DNA of 64,000 bases from Stromatinia cepivora (GCA_014898415.1 RCTD01000028.1:682001-746000), one strand, 5' to 3'; shown: positions 10,460 to 21,739, counted from the first letter of the stretch. The notes: generated by a model from the letters alone, not told the origin. Made by a program: numbers and translations.

Positions 10460-12517
10460 ATGAACCCTCATAAAAATGGCCACGATCCTCGTGGTAACCC
10501 TCTTTACGGAATCCCTGGTGGCCTTCACAATAACAACTTTCCACCGGGAAATATACCAAATAACTCACCTCCTCAACAACATGTCTTTGATCCTCAACCA
10601 CAACAACATTTCATATCTCAGATGCAACCATTGCCACCAGGTCATGTATCAAATAGCTCACTTCCTCAACATCGTGAAATACACGCAATCATTGAACGCC
10701 ATGCAATGTCCCAGCCGCCATTTTCAAACCCAAGACAATTCATGTCTCAAATTTTACCACAATCGTTACAACCATATCCAAAGCCCCGCCCACAATCAGC
10801 GCCTCAAGTCCCGGTTCCAATGCACCTTGGAGCCTTAATGAACCATCCACCCCAGCCTCAATCGTCATTTCAAAACAGTCCACTAAATCTCCCTGGTCCC
10901 ACCTCAGATTGGGTGGAAGTATCCGCCTCAGATTGGGCGGAAGTACAAAAGTCGCTGGCCCAATCGAAAGTTCAGGAACCTACACAAAAGTTTATGCCGA
11001 ACCGTTCTGGAGCTCAGAGCTCCTTCTATGGTCCTCCGCCAAACGAAGAGTATGATGCTCAGAAGTCACATCCAACAGCTCCCGTCAGTTCAAACTTTGA
11101 TATGTCTTTAAACATGCTTTGGGATGAACCGCAAGATGATTCTCCTTTGAATCAACATAGCGAGCAGCTTGGTCGGAATCTTGCGTCGGAAAAGCGTCCA
11201 TCAATTTTATCTGACTCGTCCTCGCTGCCAAAAAGACAACGATTGTCTGAACCAGAGTTAAACAATACTGAAACTATAGGAAATGGCAATCGAGACAATT
11301 CGAAACAACTTTCAGAACTGAGTAATGTTGAAGTTACGGAAGGTCCCGTTAGAGACAATTTGACACCTCTTTCAGAATTGGGCAATGTCGAAGCTATGAA
11401 AGATCGCATTGAAGATGATTCGTCGCCTCTTCCAAAACTAAAAAACAGTGTTGAAGTTATGGAAGATTGCAAGGGAGACAACTTGACACTTCTTTCAGAG
11501 TTAAACAATGTTGAAGCTATGAAAGATCGCAATGGAGACAATTCGATACATCTTTCAGAGCTAGACAATGTTGAAGCTATGAAAGATCGCAATGGAGACA
11601 ATTCGATACATCTTTCAGAGCTAGACAATGCTGAAGCTGTAGAAGCTGGAAACGGACACAATCCGACGTCTGATCTTCGAAGTCAGCTACTTTCGCGAAA
11701 TTATTTCGTATTTGATTTGGGCAAGAGCTTGATTACGAACTATTCTAGTATCAATGCAACTACTCTTCGTTCCATGTGTCATTACATCAATCGCATTTTG
11801 CCCACAGTCACGGTGCAGGACATTGGCAAGACATACATGAACTTGGTTAACATGGAAAAGCATAACCCTGCTATGGACGGAAAATCGCTTGACTATCGTC
11901 TAAGAAATCGGTTTGTAAGGTTAGCTCAATACTTGGGCTTCGACTCGGCAAGAGTTGCCGACATTTGCCAAAAACTGGTCGTAATATACAACAGTAGGCC
12001 GGCCAACGCGGAGATGCTTGAAGACGGACTTGGGTTCCAACCTCTAATCACCCACCTCTACTCTCTCAGAAAGAAAGTGATTTTTATGGCTGACTTTAAA
12101 GGCAATAACGGTGATGCAATGTTTAAAGGTCATTTAGACCTGCTTATGGCAGAAACAATTAATATGGTGCAAATTCCAATCCCCTGCATGCTGGCAAGAG
12201 CTCCGGTTTATATACATAATGTCTCAGAAGATCACATACCCATGACGGGAGACGTATTGAAAACTCCGCCCATTGTTTCTGGGAGCAAAGAAGATCAAGT
12301 GTTGAAAATGGTAATGGAGGATTTGTCATGCAAGGAAGACGATATGGTGTTTATGGGCAATAGTGCACATCACATTGAACCTCTAACACTGCGAGGACTT
12401 CTGCAGGTGGACCTCACAGGACCGATAGAACAGTCACGTTTGTCTTCCACACAGGGGATGCGGTACAAAGTTGATACATACACTACTCTAAAGAAGATTT
12501 TGGCAGACGAGTTTTGA
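10460..12517 (+). CDS. Repeat-containing protein with degenerate HAD-like C-terminal domain
   Basis: Single exon, 685 residues from the first in-frame ATG at 10460. Residues 1-170 are Pro/Gln/His/Asn-rich and probably disordered, with two tandem SDW(V/A)EV motifs near residues 150-160. Residues about 265-400 consist of seven tandem units of about 20 residues (type: NVEAMKDRNGDNSIHLSEL). The last about 280 residues look globular. They begin with NYFVFDLGKSLITNYSS, which resembles HAD motif I but with Lys two places after Asp; LRKKVIFMADFKG sits where motif II would be, a Lys follows, and DMVFMGNSAHHIEPLTLRGL resembles motif IV with Asn for the metal-binding Asp. The pattern suggests a haloacid-dehalogenase fold that has lost catalytic residues. 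No gene name can be given; this reading of the domain is inference. Confidence 0.65.
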   Translation: MNPHKNGHDPRGNPLYGIPGGLHNNNFPPGNIPNNSPPQQHVFDPQPQQHFISQMQPLPPGHVSNSSLPQHREIHAIIERHAMSQPPFSNPRQFMSQILPQSLQPYPKPRPQSAPQVPVPMHLGALMNHPPQPQSSFQNSPLNLPGPTSDWVEVSASDWAEVQKSLAQSKVQEPTQKFMPNRSGAQSSFYGPPPNEEYDAQKSHPTAPVSSNFDMSLNMLWDEPQDDSPLNQHSEQLGRNLASEKRPSILSDSSSLPKRQRLSEPELNNTETIGNGNRDNSKQLSELSNVEVTEGPVRDNLTPLSELGNVEAMKDRIEDDSSPLPKLKNSVEVMEDCKGDNLTLLSELNNVEAMKDRNGDNSIHLSELDNVEAMKDRNGDNSIHLSELDNAEAVEAGNGHNPTSDLRSQLLSRNYFVFDLGKSLITNYSSINATTLRSMCHYINRILPTVTVQDIGKTYMNLVNMEKHNPAMDGKSLDYRLRNRFVRLAQYLGFDSARVADICQKLVVIYNSRPANAEMLEDGLGFQPLITHLYSLRKKVIFMADFKGNNGDAMFKGHLDLLMAETINMVQIPIPCMLARAPVYIHNVSEDHIPMTGDVLKTPPIVSGSKEDQVLKMVMEDLSCKEDDMVFMGNSAHHIEPLTLRGLLQVDLTGPIEQSRLSSTQGMRYKVDTYTTLKKILADEF
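11254..11660 (+). repeat. Coding 60-bp tandem repeat, about seven units
   Basis: Inside the preceding gene. Units have a 60-bp period (one unit is 63 bp). Bases 11521-11570 are identical to 11581-11630, and the units to the left are progressively more diverged, showing recent duplication at the 3' side. All units keep the reading frame. Confidence 0.85.
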
Positions 12518-13078
12518 TAAATCTCTCTTTTTTTGAAGAGACTGATCGATCACCACGGTCGGGTTTTGTTTAATGGCAGAGACGCCAATCATATTGGCAT
12601 CCAAGCTTAGACTATGGAGGTATCAAGGCCAAGTTCCGTAGTATACATAAAGTTATCTGATAAATAATTACCTCCCTGGTCGATGTTAGGTGTTGAAAAG
12701 AAACTGAGCTCTGGATTTATAGTAGGGTTGTAAAGTTGATATGGGCGCCACATGAAGTGACATAATAACCTGACAAATGTAAATGATGAGGCGTGGCTAT
12801 ATTAAAACAATCTGATACAAAGCTCAATGACCGGGTGCTCAAGTTATGCCAAATGTTCAAAAGATTTTCAATGTCTAGACAATTACCGAATGTCAGCTGG
12901 GGACTTCCACATAGTTACTGACAGTATTGCGATAACACTGGAGAATAAAAAAGTCTGTTAAAGGCAAGCAGATATTGGTGTAGTCGTCACTCCCTTTGTA
13001 ATTTTTCATTTGCTGAATTCCATGGTGTTATATTCCACTATCCGGGTTTATTTTGGATATAAAGAGACGCCACACACA
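12518..13078. other. Intergenic
   Basis: About 560 bp between convergent transcription units, AT-rich, with nothing recognisable. Confidence 0.5.
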
Positions 13079-13693
13079 TCAGAGATCCAACCTCCTCTTC
13101 TTCTCCCTAGAACAACTTGTTTTATTCCTTGAACTACTAGAATTCGTCCTCGTCCTACATCTTCCCCTCTCCACGCCCTCATCTCTTAGGATGCACTGCT
13201 CACAATGACCGTCGCTATAATTTCCAAACCCAGAACTAGGTTCATCACCACTGTCTCTCTTTTGCATTCCTCCATTTCTACAGCGGCATTCTCTACTATC
13301 GCTATTAATGTCCGACTTTCCTGACCCAGATGATCCAGCACGATCTCGAGATATTGGTCTCCAGTCTGATTGTGAGGATGTAGGCTGGAGTTTTTGTGAT
13401 TGGTGTGATGATAATGATGAAGACTTGTTTCCATCCATAATAATTTGGTTGAGAGAAAATGGATTTAGATTTGGACTTGACCATTCGGTGTTTGAGAGAC
13501 ACATTGCGGTAGGCGAGTTGAAAGGGGTGTCTGGGACGTTGTCTGGGGAATGAGAGACGTCCAGGCGGGTGTAGTCGCGGTGTTGTTTATTCGTGGGATC
13601 GAGATAGGGGTTATGTTTCCGGGGGATATTCATGATTTTATGATGTTTGAGGGAATGCTTTGGAGGGATTGAATGTATAGAAGAAAGATCCAA
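13079..13693 (-). CDS. Doubtful basic, Ser/Arg-rich ORF
   Basis: An uninterrupted 204-codon frame on the minus strand. Its composition is rich in Ser, Arg, Lys, His and Cys, with a Cys cluster around CRCRNGG and CEQCILRDEG and a basic C-terminus (SRNKTSCSREKKRR). An alternative start is the Met at codon 21 (MNIPRKHNPYLD). There is no domain I recognise, and an overlapping frame on the same strand further upstream (about 13783-14052) could supply a 5' exon. It could be a real small gene or a chance ORF; nothing else in the 12.5-14.7 kb interval is better supported. Confidence 0.35.
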   Translation of the reverse strand: MDLSSIHSIPPKHSLKHHKIMNIPRKHNPYLDPTNKQHRDYTRLDVSHSPDNVPDTPFNSPTAMCLSNTEWSSPNLNPFSLNQIIMDGNKSSSLSSHQSQKLQPTSSQSDWRPISRDRAGSSGSGKSDINSDSRECRCRNGGMQKRDSGDEPSSGFGNYSDGHCEQCILRDEGVERGRCRTRTNSSSSRNKTSCSREKKRRLDL

Positions 13694-14690
13694 GAACTAG
13701 TTTTGCTGATAAGAATTTGTCTCGAGTTCGAGGCGTGGTAATTAGTATCAGATATATTTCCCTTGACTTCTTTGTTCTTATATTAGAAACCGCTTGTCCA
13801 TATGCATGATATCGGATGGAAATGATGAGCGAGTGGTGCGACAGCATTGCGGAGAAACCAGGATGTAGACATGGCATTGATCTTCTGGTATATTGTTGAT
13901 CGTATTTGATGTTTCGTTATGATTGGAATTTCAAAATCCAGGGCGTTATTAGCAGGGATACTATTGTCTGGGACTCTGGGGCGAGCATGATGTCTAGGGC
14001 TGTGCAAGCTCGGTGTTGATTCTCGACTCCACGCAGTATCCACAATAAACACGCGTAAAAAGAACTATGTGGGGGTAAGATTGAGAAGGTTTATAGAGAT
14101 CGCATGGAAGATCAAATCGAGGGGAGTGACTTGGACTCTGGGAAAGGATGGATTCTAACAGGGCTAGAATTGGGAAATGGCATTGAGAGTTCCCCTTATT
14201 CAATTATGTGCTCATAGTATAGAATACAAGATCATCAACAAGCATCTTTGCCAAGCAGTTCTCTTAGCTAGAATTCTCGGAAAAGATAATCGAACTGAGC
14301 TTTATGTGTGTCTCCAAATTCTGATTATTTCTCAATCAAAAAAAATAAATCTCTCAAAGAAGTATCATGAAAGTAAACCTTGAGTATAGTTTAAAAGTGC
14401 TACAAAAATGAGTTCCGTGGAAAGCCCCCTTTTTTTCCCTCGGTACTCGTGGCTTCGACTAAATTTGAGAAAATTTCCAGGTGCCGTTGGGAATTTCCAG
14501 CAACCCCAACGGCACCAACAAGACATTCAGTGGAAAAGTCCCTGCATTCGATTTTCCTCTCCTCAGGCGTACACCGCCTGCACGCCCAAAAAACCGCAAC
14601 ACCGCACCCTTAAAAATCTCAGCCCCACACGCATACACTTCGAAAAATCACCATTTTTCTTCCCACGAACAAAATGGCAAAACAAATCGA
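13694..14690. other. Intergenic, with 12-bp perfect inverted repeat
   Basis: About 1 kb without a convincing gene. The right part (about 14420-14690) is less AT-rich than its surroundings and contains a hairpin-forming inverted repeat listed separately. Confidence 0.5.
14480..14516. repeat. Perfect 12-bp inverted repeat (hairpin)
   Basis: GGTGCCGTTGGG at 14480-14491 and its exact reverse complement CCCAACGGCACC at 14505-14516 enclose a 13-nt loop. The stem is GC-rich in an AT-rich neighbourhood. Confidence 0.7.
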
Positions 14691-14804
14691 TGAACAGAGG
14701 GGGATTCGAACCCCCGCGGGCTAAGCCCATGAGAATGCTAGTTGATTGAATCAACTAAGCTGATGAGCTTGAGTCACACGCCATAACCACTCGGCCATCT
14801 GTCC
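14691..14804 (-). tRNA. tRNA-Leu (anticodon CAA) with 34-nt intron
   Basis: Folded by eye from the minus strand. Acceptor GGACAGA (14804-14798) pairs with TCTGTTC, one G-U pair. D arm GCCGAG...GGC; anticodon stem TGTGA pairs with TCATG; loop CTCAAG + C gives anticodon CAA; class II variable arm GGCTTAGCCCGC; T arm GGGGG-TTCGAAT-CCCCC; discriminator A73 (as in Leu, not Ser). The mature length is 80 nt. The intron sits after position 37, as expected for eukaryotic nuclear tRNAs, at 14767-14734, and itself contains an inverted repeat (AGTTGATT/AATCAACT). Box A and box B promoter sequences are internal as usual for Pol III. Confidence 0.93.
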
Positions 14805-16180
14805 TGTTTACATGCTTTCAGTGAAGCTCATTGGGAAGTATTACTCCTTCAGTTACCCACGAATTCGGAGAAAGTGGTTTCTAGCTTCAAAATTCCAGGA
14901 CAAGTATGCTGTTTGAGCTTCAATGTCATATAAGAGAAGGCGTCAGTATGCAATGGTATGAGTTGCAGACAGTGTAAGGAATCACACTCACAATCCCAAA
15001 TGTCTACTTTCATGACAACCAAACAACTACAATTAATTACCAAGAAGAAAATAGGAGAATATCTGGAATAGATCAATCATTATGACTACCATTAGTCCGG
15101 ACAACAATCCAGGTCCAGACATTTCATGTTTGAAAAGCCGTGGAGGAATATTTGTAGCTTGATGTTTGGGATAAAGCAAATATAATATTCCAAATAAATT
15201 CAGTATAACAAATAGATCGTTGTTGGCTTGCAGTCAGGGCTAGCTTGTGGAGGTGTTACTCATGACTCCATAAGTAAAAAGACACCCAACTTAATAACAA
15301 GTATAGGAATCTGGTAAATACTTTCTGAATTGCATAAAGACCTCAAGCGGAACATTATATACCAGAAAAGTGCAAAGAAATGTATAAAATAGTGGCAAAA
15401 ATTGTGTATTGTGCAATGCATTTATGGAGTACAGCATGGCAGGCTGGAAGCTCTCAGTCATCTTCAATCAAAAACATGAGACTTCTCAGCATGAATTATC
15501 TTTCATTTTAGACAGTCTCTTTTCAAGAAAACACCACAGTATTCATACTTTCAAGGTTGTGATTAAAGTTTCTGGACTTTCTTCCGTCGAGTCTGTATTG
15601 CCAGCTAGATGATGAACCTCACTTAAGGGAGCATGATGACAAAAGGGACAAGTGCAACAACAAATTTCAGGTAAGGCCTAAGGATATTTGAGGGTTTTAT
15701 CATAAGCAAATAATAGTAAGTAAAAATCATGTATCACAAAGTTAAAGGAGTTTGGCACTTACCATTCATTCACTGTTACAGTACACATCTCCGAACTCCA
15801 TTAGAAGTGTGGGTGATTACCAAGACATGATGGAATCAGGTATTCACTCATATAATCTTCTTGATATTGAATTATTGAATGAATTGAAGTTCAGAGGATA
15901 TATTTATTATTCACTAATAACCGTTGCAACATCATATAATTATGGGCCATGTCTGAGCTTGACAGCATCAAAGTGAATGCCCCAGAATATTGATATCTCT
16001 CAGGGTCTATCGCATATATAGCCTTCCTTATCCATCACCTATCAACCTTTTCTAAATTGACAATTCTTTCATAAGGTTATTCACCAATTCAACTTCTTTG
16101 AACAAAATAATTATTAAGCCCTATACTTTTCATTTTACTAGATGAAGGGGGGGTTTTAAATCATCGCCAGCAAAAACGCC
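14805..16180. other. Intergenic, tRNA to transcription factor gene
   Basis: About 1.4 kb, AT-rich, with only short spurious ORFs (for example 15409-15612 and 15752-15976). The right end is presumably the promoter and 5' UTR of the Zn2Cys6 regulator. Nothing else was recognised. Confidence 0.5.
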
Positions 16181-19006
16181 ATGTTCGCAGGCTATCAAAA
16201 CCAGCAAGCAATCGCTATCCCGCCAAATTCAACATACCCATCAACGTCATCGATTCCCCCTCCCATTGTCCCACCTAGCAACCCCGATGATGTTCGGAGA
16301 CAATCAACATCGGCTCCTACTGCAGCTCCTACTGGACTGAATGCGCGGTCATGTGTTACATGCCGCAGACGAAAGGTTAAATGCGACAAAAAGGTGCCTT
16401 GCTCGAATTGTACCAAGGCGCAATCACAGTGTGTATTTCCAGCACCAGGGCGCGCCCCTAGACGCCCCAGAGCTGGAGGAAAGCCGGTCAGCGATCGAGA
16501 AGCAGAACTTTTGAAGAGACTTAGAAGATTGGAAGGGGTTGTGGAAGAACTCAGCGGACAAGTGGAGGTGGAACATTCGAAGGCTTCACCATCAAGCGAT
16601 CATTCCTCTCCGCACATCAATGTCGAGTCAAACGGCGGGTCTACTGATAAAGCTGCGAAAGTCAAAACAACTGGGGTAAACGAAGACAATGGAATTAAAA
16701 AGGGATCTATTGCAAGACCTTTCAACATGGCTCTTGGACCTCCGAAAAATGCATTTACCGTGGAAGAAGGAATAGGGCGCTTGGTATTGGATTCAGGAAA
16801 GAGTCAGTATGTTTCAAATCCATTTTGGGCAGAATTATCCCAGGAGATAGCCGAGCTTCGCGCCATGTTCGACGAGGACGAAGAAGATACTGATGGAGAC
16901 TCCCCGATTCCAGCACCATCTTCCATTTCCCAACCAGATCATCAAAGTTTTGTGATGGGCTATAGCTCTGCAGATGTCAATATGAAGGCTTTGCATCCTT
17001 TGCCTTCTCAAATACCTTTTTACTGGTCAACATTTCTGGAGAACGTAATGCCACTGGTTAAGCTTCTCCATGTGCCCACGATGGGAAAGATCATTAAAGA
17101 GGTTCAACACAATTTAGATACCATCAGCAAGAGCACAGAAGCTTTGATGTTCTCTATATATTTTGCAACTATCATTTCTATGTCAGATGAAGAGGTTTGT
17201 AGTATTCATTTCTACCTCTAGAATCAACTTTATTGATACGAGCTATGGCTGACATTTGACAAGGTTTCTACCAATTTCGGGGTGGAGAAAGAAACTTTGG
17301 TTAGAAAGTATCGATTTGGTACCGAGCAAGCCCTGGCAAGGGCAGGCTTCCTCAGTACAAACGAAATCGTGACTGTGCAAGCATTTGTACTATTCTTGAC
17401 TTGCGTTCGCAGACATGACGATACTCGATTCGCATGGTCATTAACTGGACTTGTCATGAGGATTGGTCAATCACTTGGTGGGTTCCTGTGCCCCTTTTTC
17501 TTCGGGTAAATTTCTAACAAGATCAGGGTTGCATCGTGATGGAGAGAAGTTTGGATTATCCCCCTATGATACGGAAATGCGGAGACGACTCTGGTGGCAA
17601 ATATGCGTTCTAGACGTAAGGGCGTCCGAGGACCATGGTTCTGACCCTTCAATATTTGATCATACATTTGATACCAAATTTCCACTTTCGATAAATGATG
17701 CAGACTTAGATCCTGATGCAAAAGAACCGCCACAACCTCGAGAAGGAGTCTCAGAGATGACATTCGTTCTTATTAGGTTCGAAATATGTGCTTTGTCGAA
17801 GCGCCTTCAATACACCCCTCCAGGTCGTGGTCCTTGTCCTTCGGGAAATCCAGTAAGCCTTACACTTGAACAGAAAGAGGAGTTGATCAAGGAGACCTCT
17901 GTTCGACTAGAGGAAAAATATCTCAAATACTGTGAAAATGCCGGTCCTCTATATGTAAGTGATGGCTTTTCTTGGTGCTTTATCTTAGTTGGTTTAACTA
18001 TAAAGGCGGTACAACATCAGTGGCTGCCTGCATATTCTTATAATCTCATTGCGTTGTATGTTTACTGATATTGGAAATTGCAGTGGGTAGCAGGTACAGT
18101 GGCACGTCTCATCTTTGCAAAGATGTCATTAATAATCTATCATCCATTGATCCAGCCGGGTAGGCCTCAGTGCTTATCTCCACATACTAAGGATCGTCTT
18201 CTCAAGTCGTCTATCGAAATCATCGAGTATTCGAGAATACTAGAAACTGAGGCCAGTACCAAAAAATGGGGTTGGCTATTCCGCACTTATGTATGTATAT
18301 TGAATATGTTGAATCTCTGAATATCAAACAATACTGACTTGCGTGTCTATAGGTACAATGGCATGCCATTGCCTTTATTCTTGGCGAACTCTCCATCCGG
18401 AAAAATTCTCCGCTTGTGGAGCGAGCCTGGCAAGCAATTGACAGTGCATTTGATGATTGGAGCGACGCTGTCGGCAGCAGCAAACGCGGCATGTTTTGGC
18501 AGCCCATGCGAAAGCTCATGGCAAGAGCTCGTAGGAAGCGAGAAGAGAACATAACTTCGATGGAAGAAGAAAACGATAAAGATGATTGGGAAGGAGCCCC
18601 TCACGATTGTCTTATCGCCATGCGCAGAACTCAAGCGCTCATGAATGGCGAGGCCGATTCACCATCAGTAGAAGCGGAACAAACTCAGAACTACCTAGAC
18701 CAACAACAAAGTCACAGCAATAATTTCGACATGAATGTTTCTCCACAGGTAGTGGGTATGGGTATGTTAGCCCCCGAGCAGGTACAACTTCAACTTCAGA
18801 TACAGCAACAGCAACAGCAATTACAAGGCCAAAATCAAACACCCTGGTTAATGGATGATAATGCATTATTGGATCTTGATATGAATGCCCTTGATGGTGA
18901 TGTTAGTTGGAGTGGTTGGGATGATTTGGCTAGAGATTTCCAAATTCAGACAGGGCAACAAGTACCGGATGCAAATGCCTTGGGAGGTGCGGGAAATTGG
19001 TGGTAA
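16181..19006 (+). CDS. Zn2Cys6 transcription factor with fungal-specific regulatory domain
   Basis: Five exons: 16181-17194, 17264-17477, 17527-17954, 18084-18290 and 18353-19006; 838 residues; all introns are GT-AG and phase-consistent. The DNA-binding binuclear zinc cluster is complete: Cys at residues 58, 61, 68, 74, 77 and 84 (spacing 2-6-5-2-6), followed by a basic linker and a short coiled coil (LLKRLRRLEGVVEELSGQVE). The middle homology region carries the usual fungal_trans signatures (RFAWSLTGLVMRIGQSLGLHRDG and MRRRLWWQICVLDVRASEDHG). The C-terminal part has a Gln-rich tract (QIQQQQQQLQGQ), likely an activation region, and ends in acidic/aromatic sequence. It probably activates or represses target genes in the nucleus; the targets cannot be told from sequence. 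It borders the silenced retrotransposon island on its 3' side. Confidence 0.93.
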
Positions 19007-20428
19007 CGACCTTTGATTTCCATTATTTATCACGAGTCAGGGGCCTTTTGGATAGACAAGATCTCCTTAGTTGGGATTGAGAGAGTAAATGATTACATGA
19101 GAGCGATGATTTACATATAACTTGGGAATTCGAGGGATTGGCGTTATATGGGTCTGTCGGCATAGGATAATCATTCGAGTGAAAGGCATTGAATCGGAGT
19201 GGGTTTTTTGGGGGTAAAATGGGTTTGTATTTACAGCCTCTGACGAGTGTTCACAGGCTGATTTTTAAAAAGGATAAATTTCTCGCTCATAACCTTGGAA
19301 GTATACGATACCGGCGTTTCAAAGAAGTCAATTTCATGTTCGTATATATTAGGATGATATCTTCTAGTACCTCCATTTGGAGGACGAATTTCAGAGACTG
19401 GATTTAGTGTCATGTAGGACGGGAGATTGATTAAAGAATAAAGTTTTACAAGTTTAGTTGAGTTTATGTGTAGGTAGTGATGATGTTATGATTGTCCTCT
19501 CTTCCTCCTCCTCCTCCTCCTCATCATCACTTGACTTGAGCTACTGTAGATAGTTATTTCTGGTTCGCCATCACATCACTATAATCACCATTTTCAATTA
19601 AATTTCCATTCGTTCTTCTTCCCATGTACATTCTTATTTATGATGTTTCACTACCTTTCTACCTAGGACCTAGGCACTCAGATTAGATAAAAAAAAGATT
19701 AAGCTTGGAGATATTGTGAGAAAGTTGGGATATCAAGGCCTAACACGTAGCTAGTTCGTAGTCATATGGTCACATGACTCTTCGTAGTTAGATATAAGAG
19801 AGGGCTCTGCTCCCCTCTCCTTGAAAGAAATCAATCGTTTTCCACTAGTCTTTTTGTACCCCATTTGTGCACAACCCAAACCATTGTCTAAACCTACTAG
19901 TTTTACTACTTGAAGCCTCTACAATGTAATCTGATCAGTTCCAATTCCCATTTCCCCTCGCAGCGTGCTATCGGGACGCACGTATCTCGACCTACCTCTT
20001 TCACAATATTAAACTCCGCCGCTCAGAACTTTATAGCTATCCTGGAATAAGCTTATTTGCTATTTCATATTTCCGGGTGAGAGAACCAATAAAAAATTTC
20101 TAATTTATTAATCCACATTTATAGTCCATCCAATCATACATTCACAACCTTATTCTATATTAGGGAAAGTGTGTATTGAAGTAACTGAGTTTATACAGTA
20201 TACCATCTATATATATCTGTCAAAGGACTAACAAAGTCGAACTCCCACCTATATATAGTGCCGGCCTACGAATCTACAATATTTAAAAGTCTATAGAGTT
20301 AATGAAGTTTTCGTAACGATCATTCGATTATCATGAAGATTTTATCGATTTTGTTATTGTAGTTTTTCTATAATTATAAAAAGGCGGAGGGGATTGAGGA
20401 GATGTTGAATGGAATTATAGAGAGGATA
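19007..20428. other. Intergenic, left margin of transposon island
   Basis: Contains the 3' UTR of the regulator, a (TCC)n microsatellite near 19503-19522, a possible degraded LTR around 19735-19960 and then increasingly AT-rich DNA up to the left LTR of element 1. No gene supported. Confidence 0.5.
19503..19522. repeat. (TCC)n microsatellite
   Basis: A run of TCC/CTC triplets, then TCATCATCA, in the 3' flank of the regulator gene. Confidence 0.8.
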
Positions 20429-20578
20429 TGTGACGAACCCAACGAGCGTTTAGAGATCAACCTTAGAATTAAAAGCTACAGAGCTAAAGAGAGAGTGCTA
20501 CGAAGCTATATATATAATCGGCTCGAAGCTTAGTACTGTACTAATCCGATCGGATGCGATTATGTGTATCTCGTGACA
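20429..20578 (-). repeat. Element 1, 3' LTR (150 bp)
   Basis: Begins TGTGACGAAC and ends TCTCGTGACA on the plus strand, giving extended inverted termini. Its left (outer) half keeps C and G bases that are mutated in the other copy. Confidence 0.9.
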
Positions 20579-20594
20579 CTACCTTTCCCTTCTG
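20579..20594 (-). other. Element 1 polypurine tract
   Basis: On the minus strand this reads AGAAGGGAAAGGTAG directly before the 3' LTR, where plus-strand DNA synthesis is primed. It fixes the element's orientation. Confidence 0.7.
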
Positions 20595-21286
20595 AAGAGT
20601 TCGCTTCGAATTTATTTAAAATGAATGATTTAAATATAAAATGATTACTAATCTTCTTTTGATAAAAATATCTGATGTGTGAATTGTATTATAGCTAACA
20701 AATATGTATCCATTGTATTATATGCTTCCTTCAAGTGATCTTCAAAATATTGATTATTGATTATTTCTTTTAGATCCTTATCATTATTGCTTTTAGGTTT
20801 AGTAGTTAATATAATAGCCGGAATAGGCTTTTGTTGATTTTGGATTCCTTGATACAGATCTAATGGATAGGCTTGTATTTAATGGGAGATATTTTTATAT
20901 TATATATATTTATTTTGTTTGTACAAAAAAGTTCTTTCAAAAGGGGAAAACTCGAATATTCATATACAGGGTAAAATCAAGGTATGATTGGGTTTATCCG
21001 ATTGAGTATCAAAAGGGTTAAAGGTATTAATGATATTAAGATTATTAATATCTATTGGATCATGATTCCAAGAATAGAATAAATTCTGTAATATATATGG
21101 GGCTTTAGATTTACTAAAATAAAATAATACAGGGAATCTATTCGCTATATGAATAATTAGTTGTTATATGATCTGAATAAAGTCGGAATAAAAATAGGGA
21201 AGAGAAAGTTGTTGAAAAAGATGATTTCTAAAAGTAGTATTGAATTTATTACAAAAAATTGAGATTTTATTTGAATTAGATTAATT

Positions 21287-21739
21287 CTAATCTTTAGCTT
21301 TATAAAAGATTCTTTCGAATTTTGTAATATAAATATATAGAGAATCAGTTTTTTGTTTAAGAATGAATAGCTTGTCTTTAGTTTCTTGAATTTTATTTGG
21401 ATTGTTGTAAATGTATATGAGTTGATTTAGGATTATTGTATGATTTAAAGGAATGTTTTGATTAAGAGAAGAAAGCTGAGGTAGTATTATAGTTTGTATA
21501 TAAGATTCGAGATTGAGATAAATATAGTAAAATTGAATTGTAAAATCGCCGATCATAATATTGTTTACTTGTAATTTCGCTTGAATCGAGGAAAGCCAGG
21601 TATCGAACTTTTGAGAGCTATTATTGAACTTTTCAGGATTAGGAAGAGAGGGTTTCGGATGAGAAGAAGTATGAGTAGTAGGAGTGTATTCGAAAATCAG
21701 AGAGTGTAGGAATGAGATTTTATTTTGTTGATAAGTCAT
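21287..21739 (-). pseudogene. Retrotransposon Gag fragment (element 1)
   Basis: An open frame of 150 codons on the minus strand starting 215 bp inside the 5' LTR. The segments FDTWLSSIQAKLQVNN, IQFYYIYLNLES, ILPQLSSL, YNNPNKIQETKDKL and DSLYIYITKFERIFY match the pattern I know from Gag proteins of fungal LTR retrotransposons. The residue content is skewed to Ile, Asn, Tyr and Lys, as expected after C-to-T and G-to-A change. The frame ends early compared with a full Gag, and the following 700 bp is degraded. Confidence 0.75.

Noticed and set aside
11152..11661. 169-codon antisense ORF across the 60-bp repeats
   Set aside because: It is the mirror of a tandem-repeat coding region; the repeat period preserves openness in more than one frame. 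The sense frame has the gene structure.
15409..15976. Two short ORFs between tRNA-Leu and the transcription factor
   Set aside because: Short, AT-driven, no conserved motif or plausible splicing between them.
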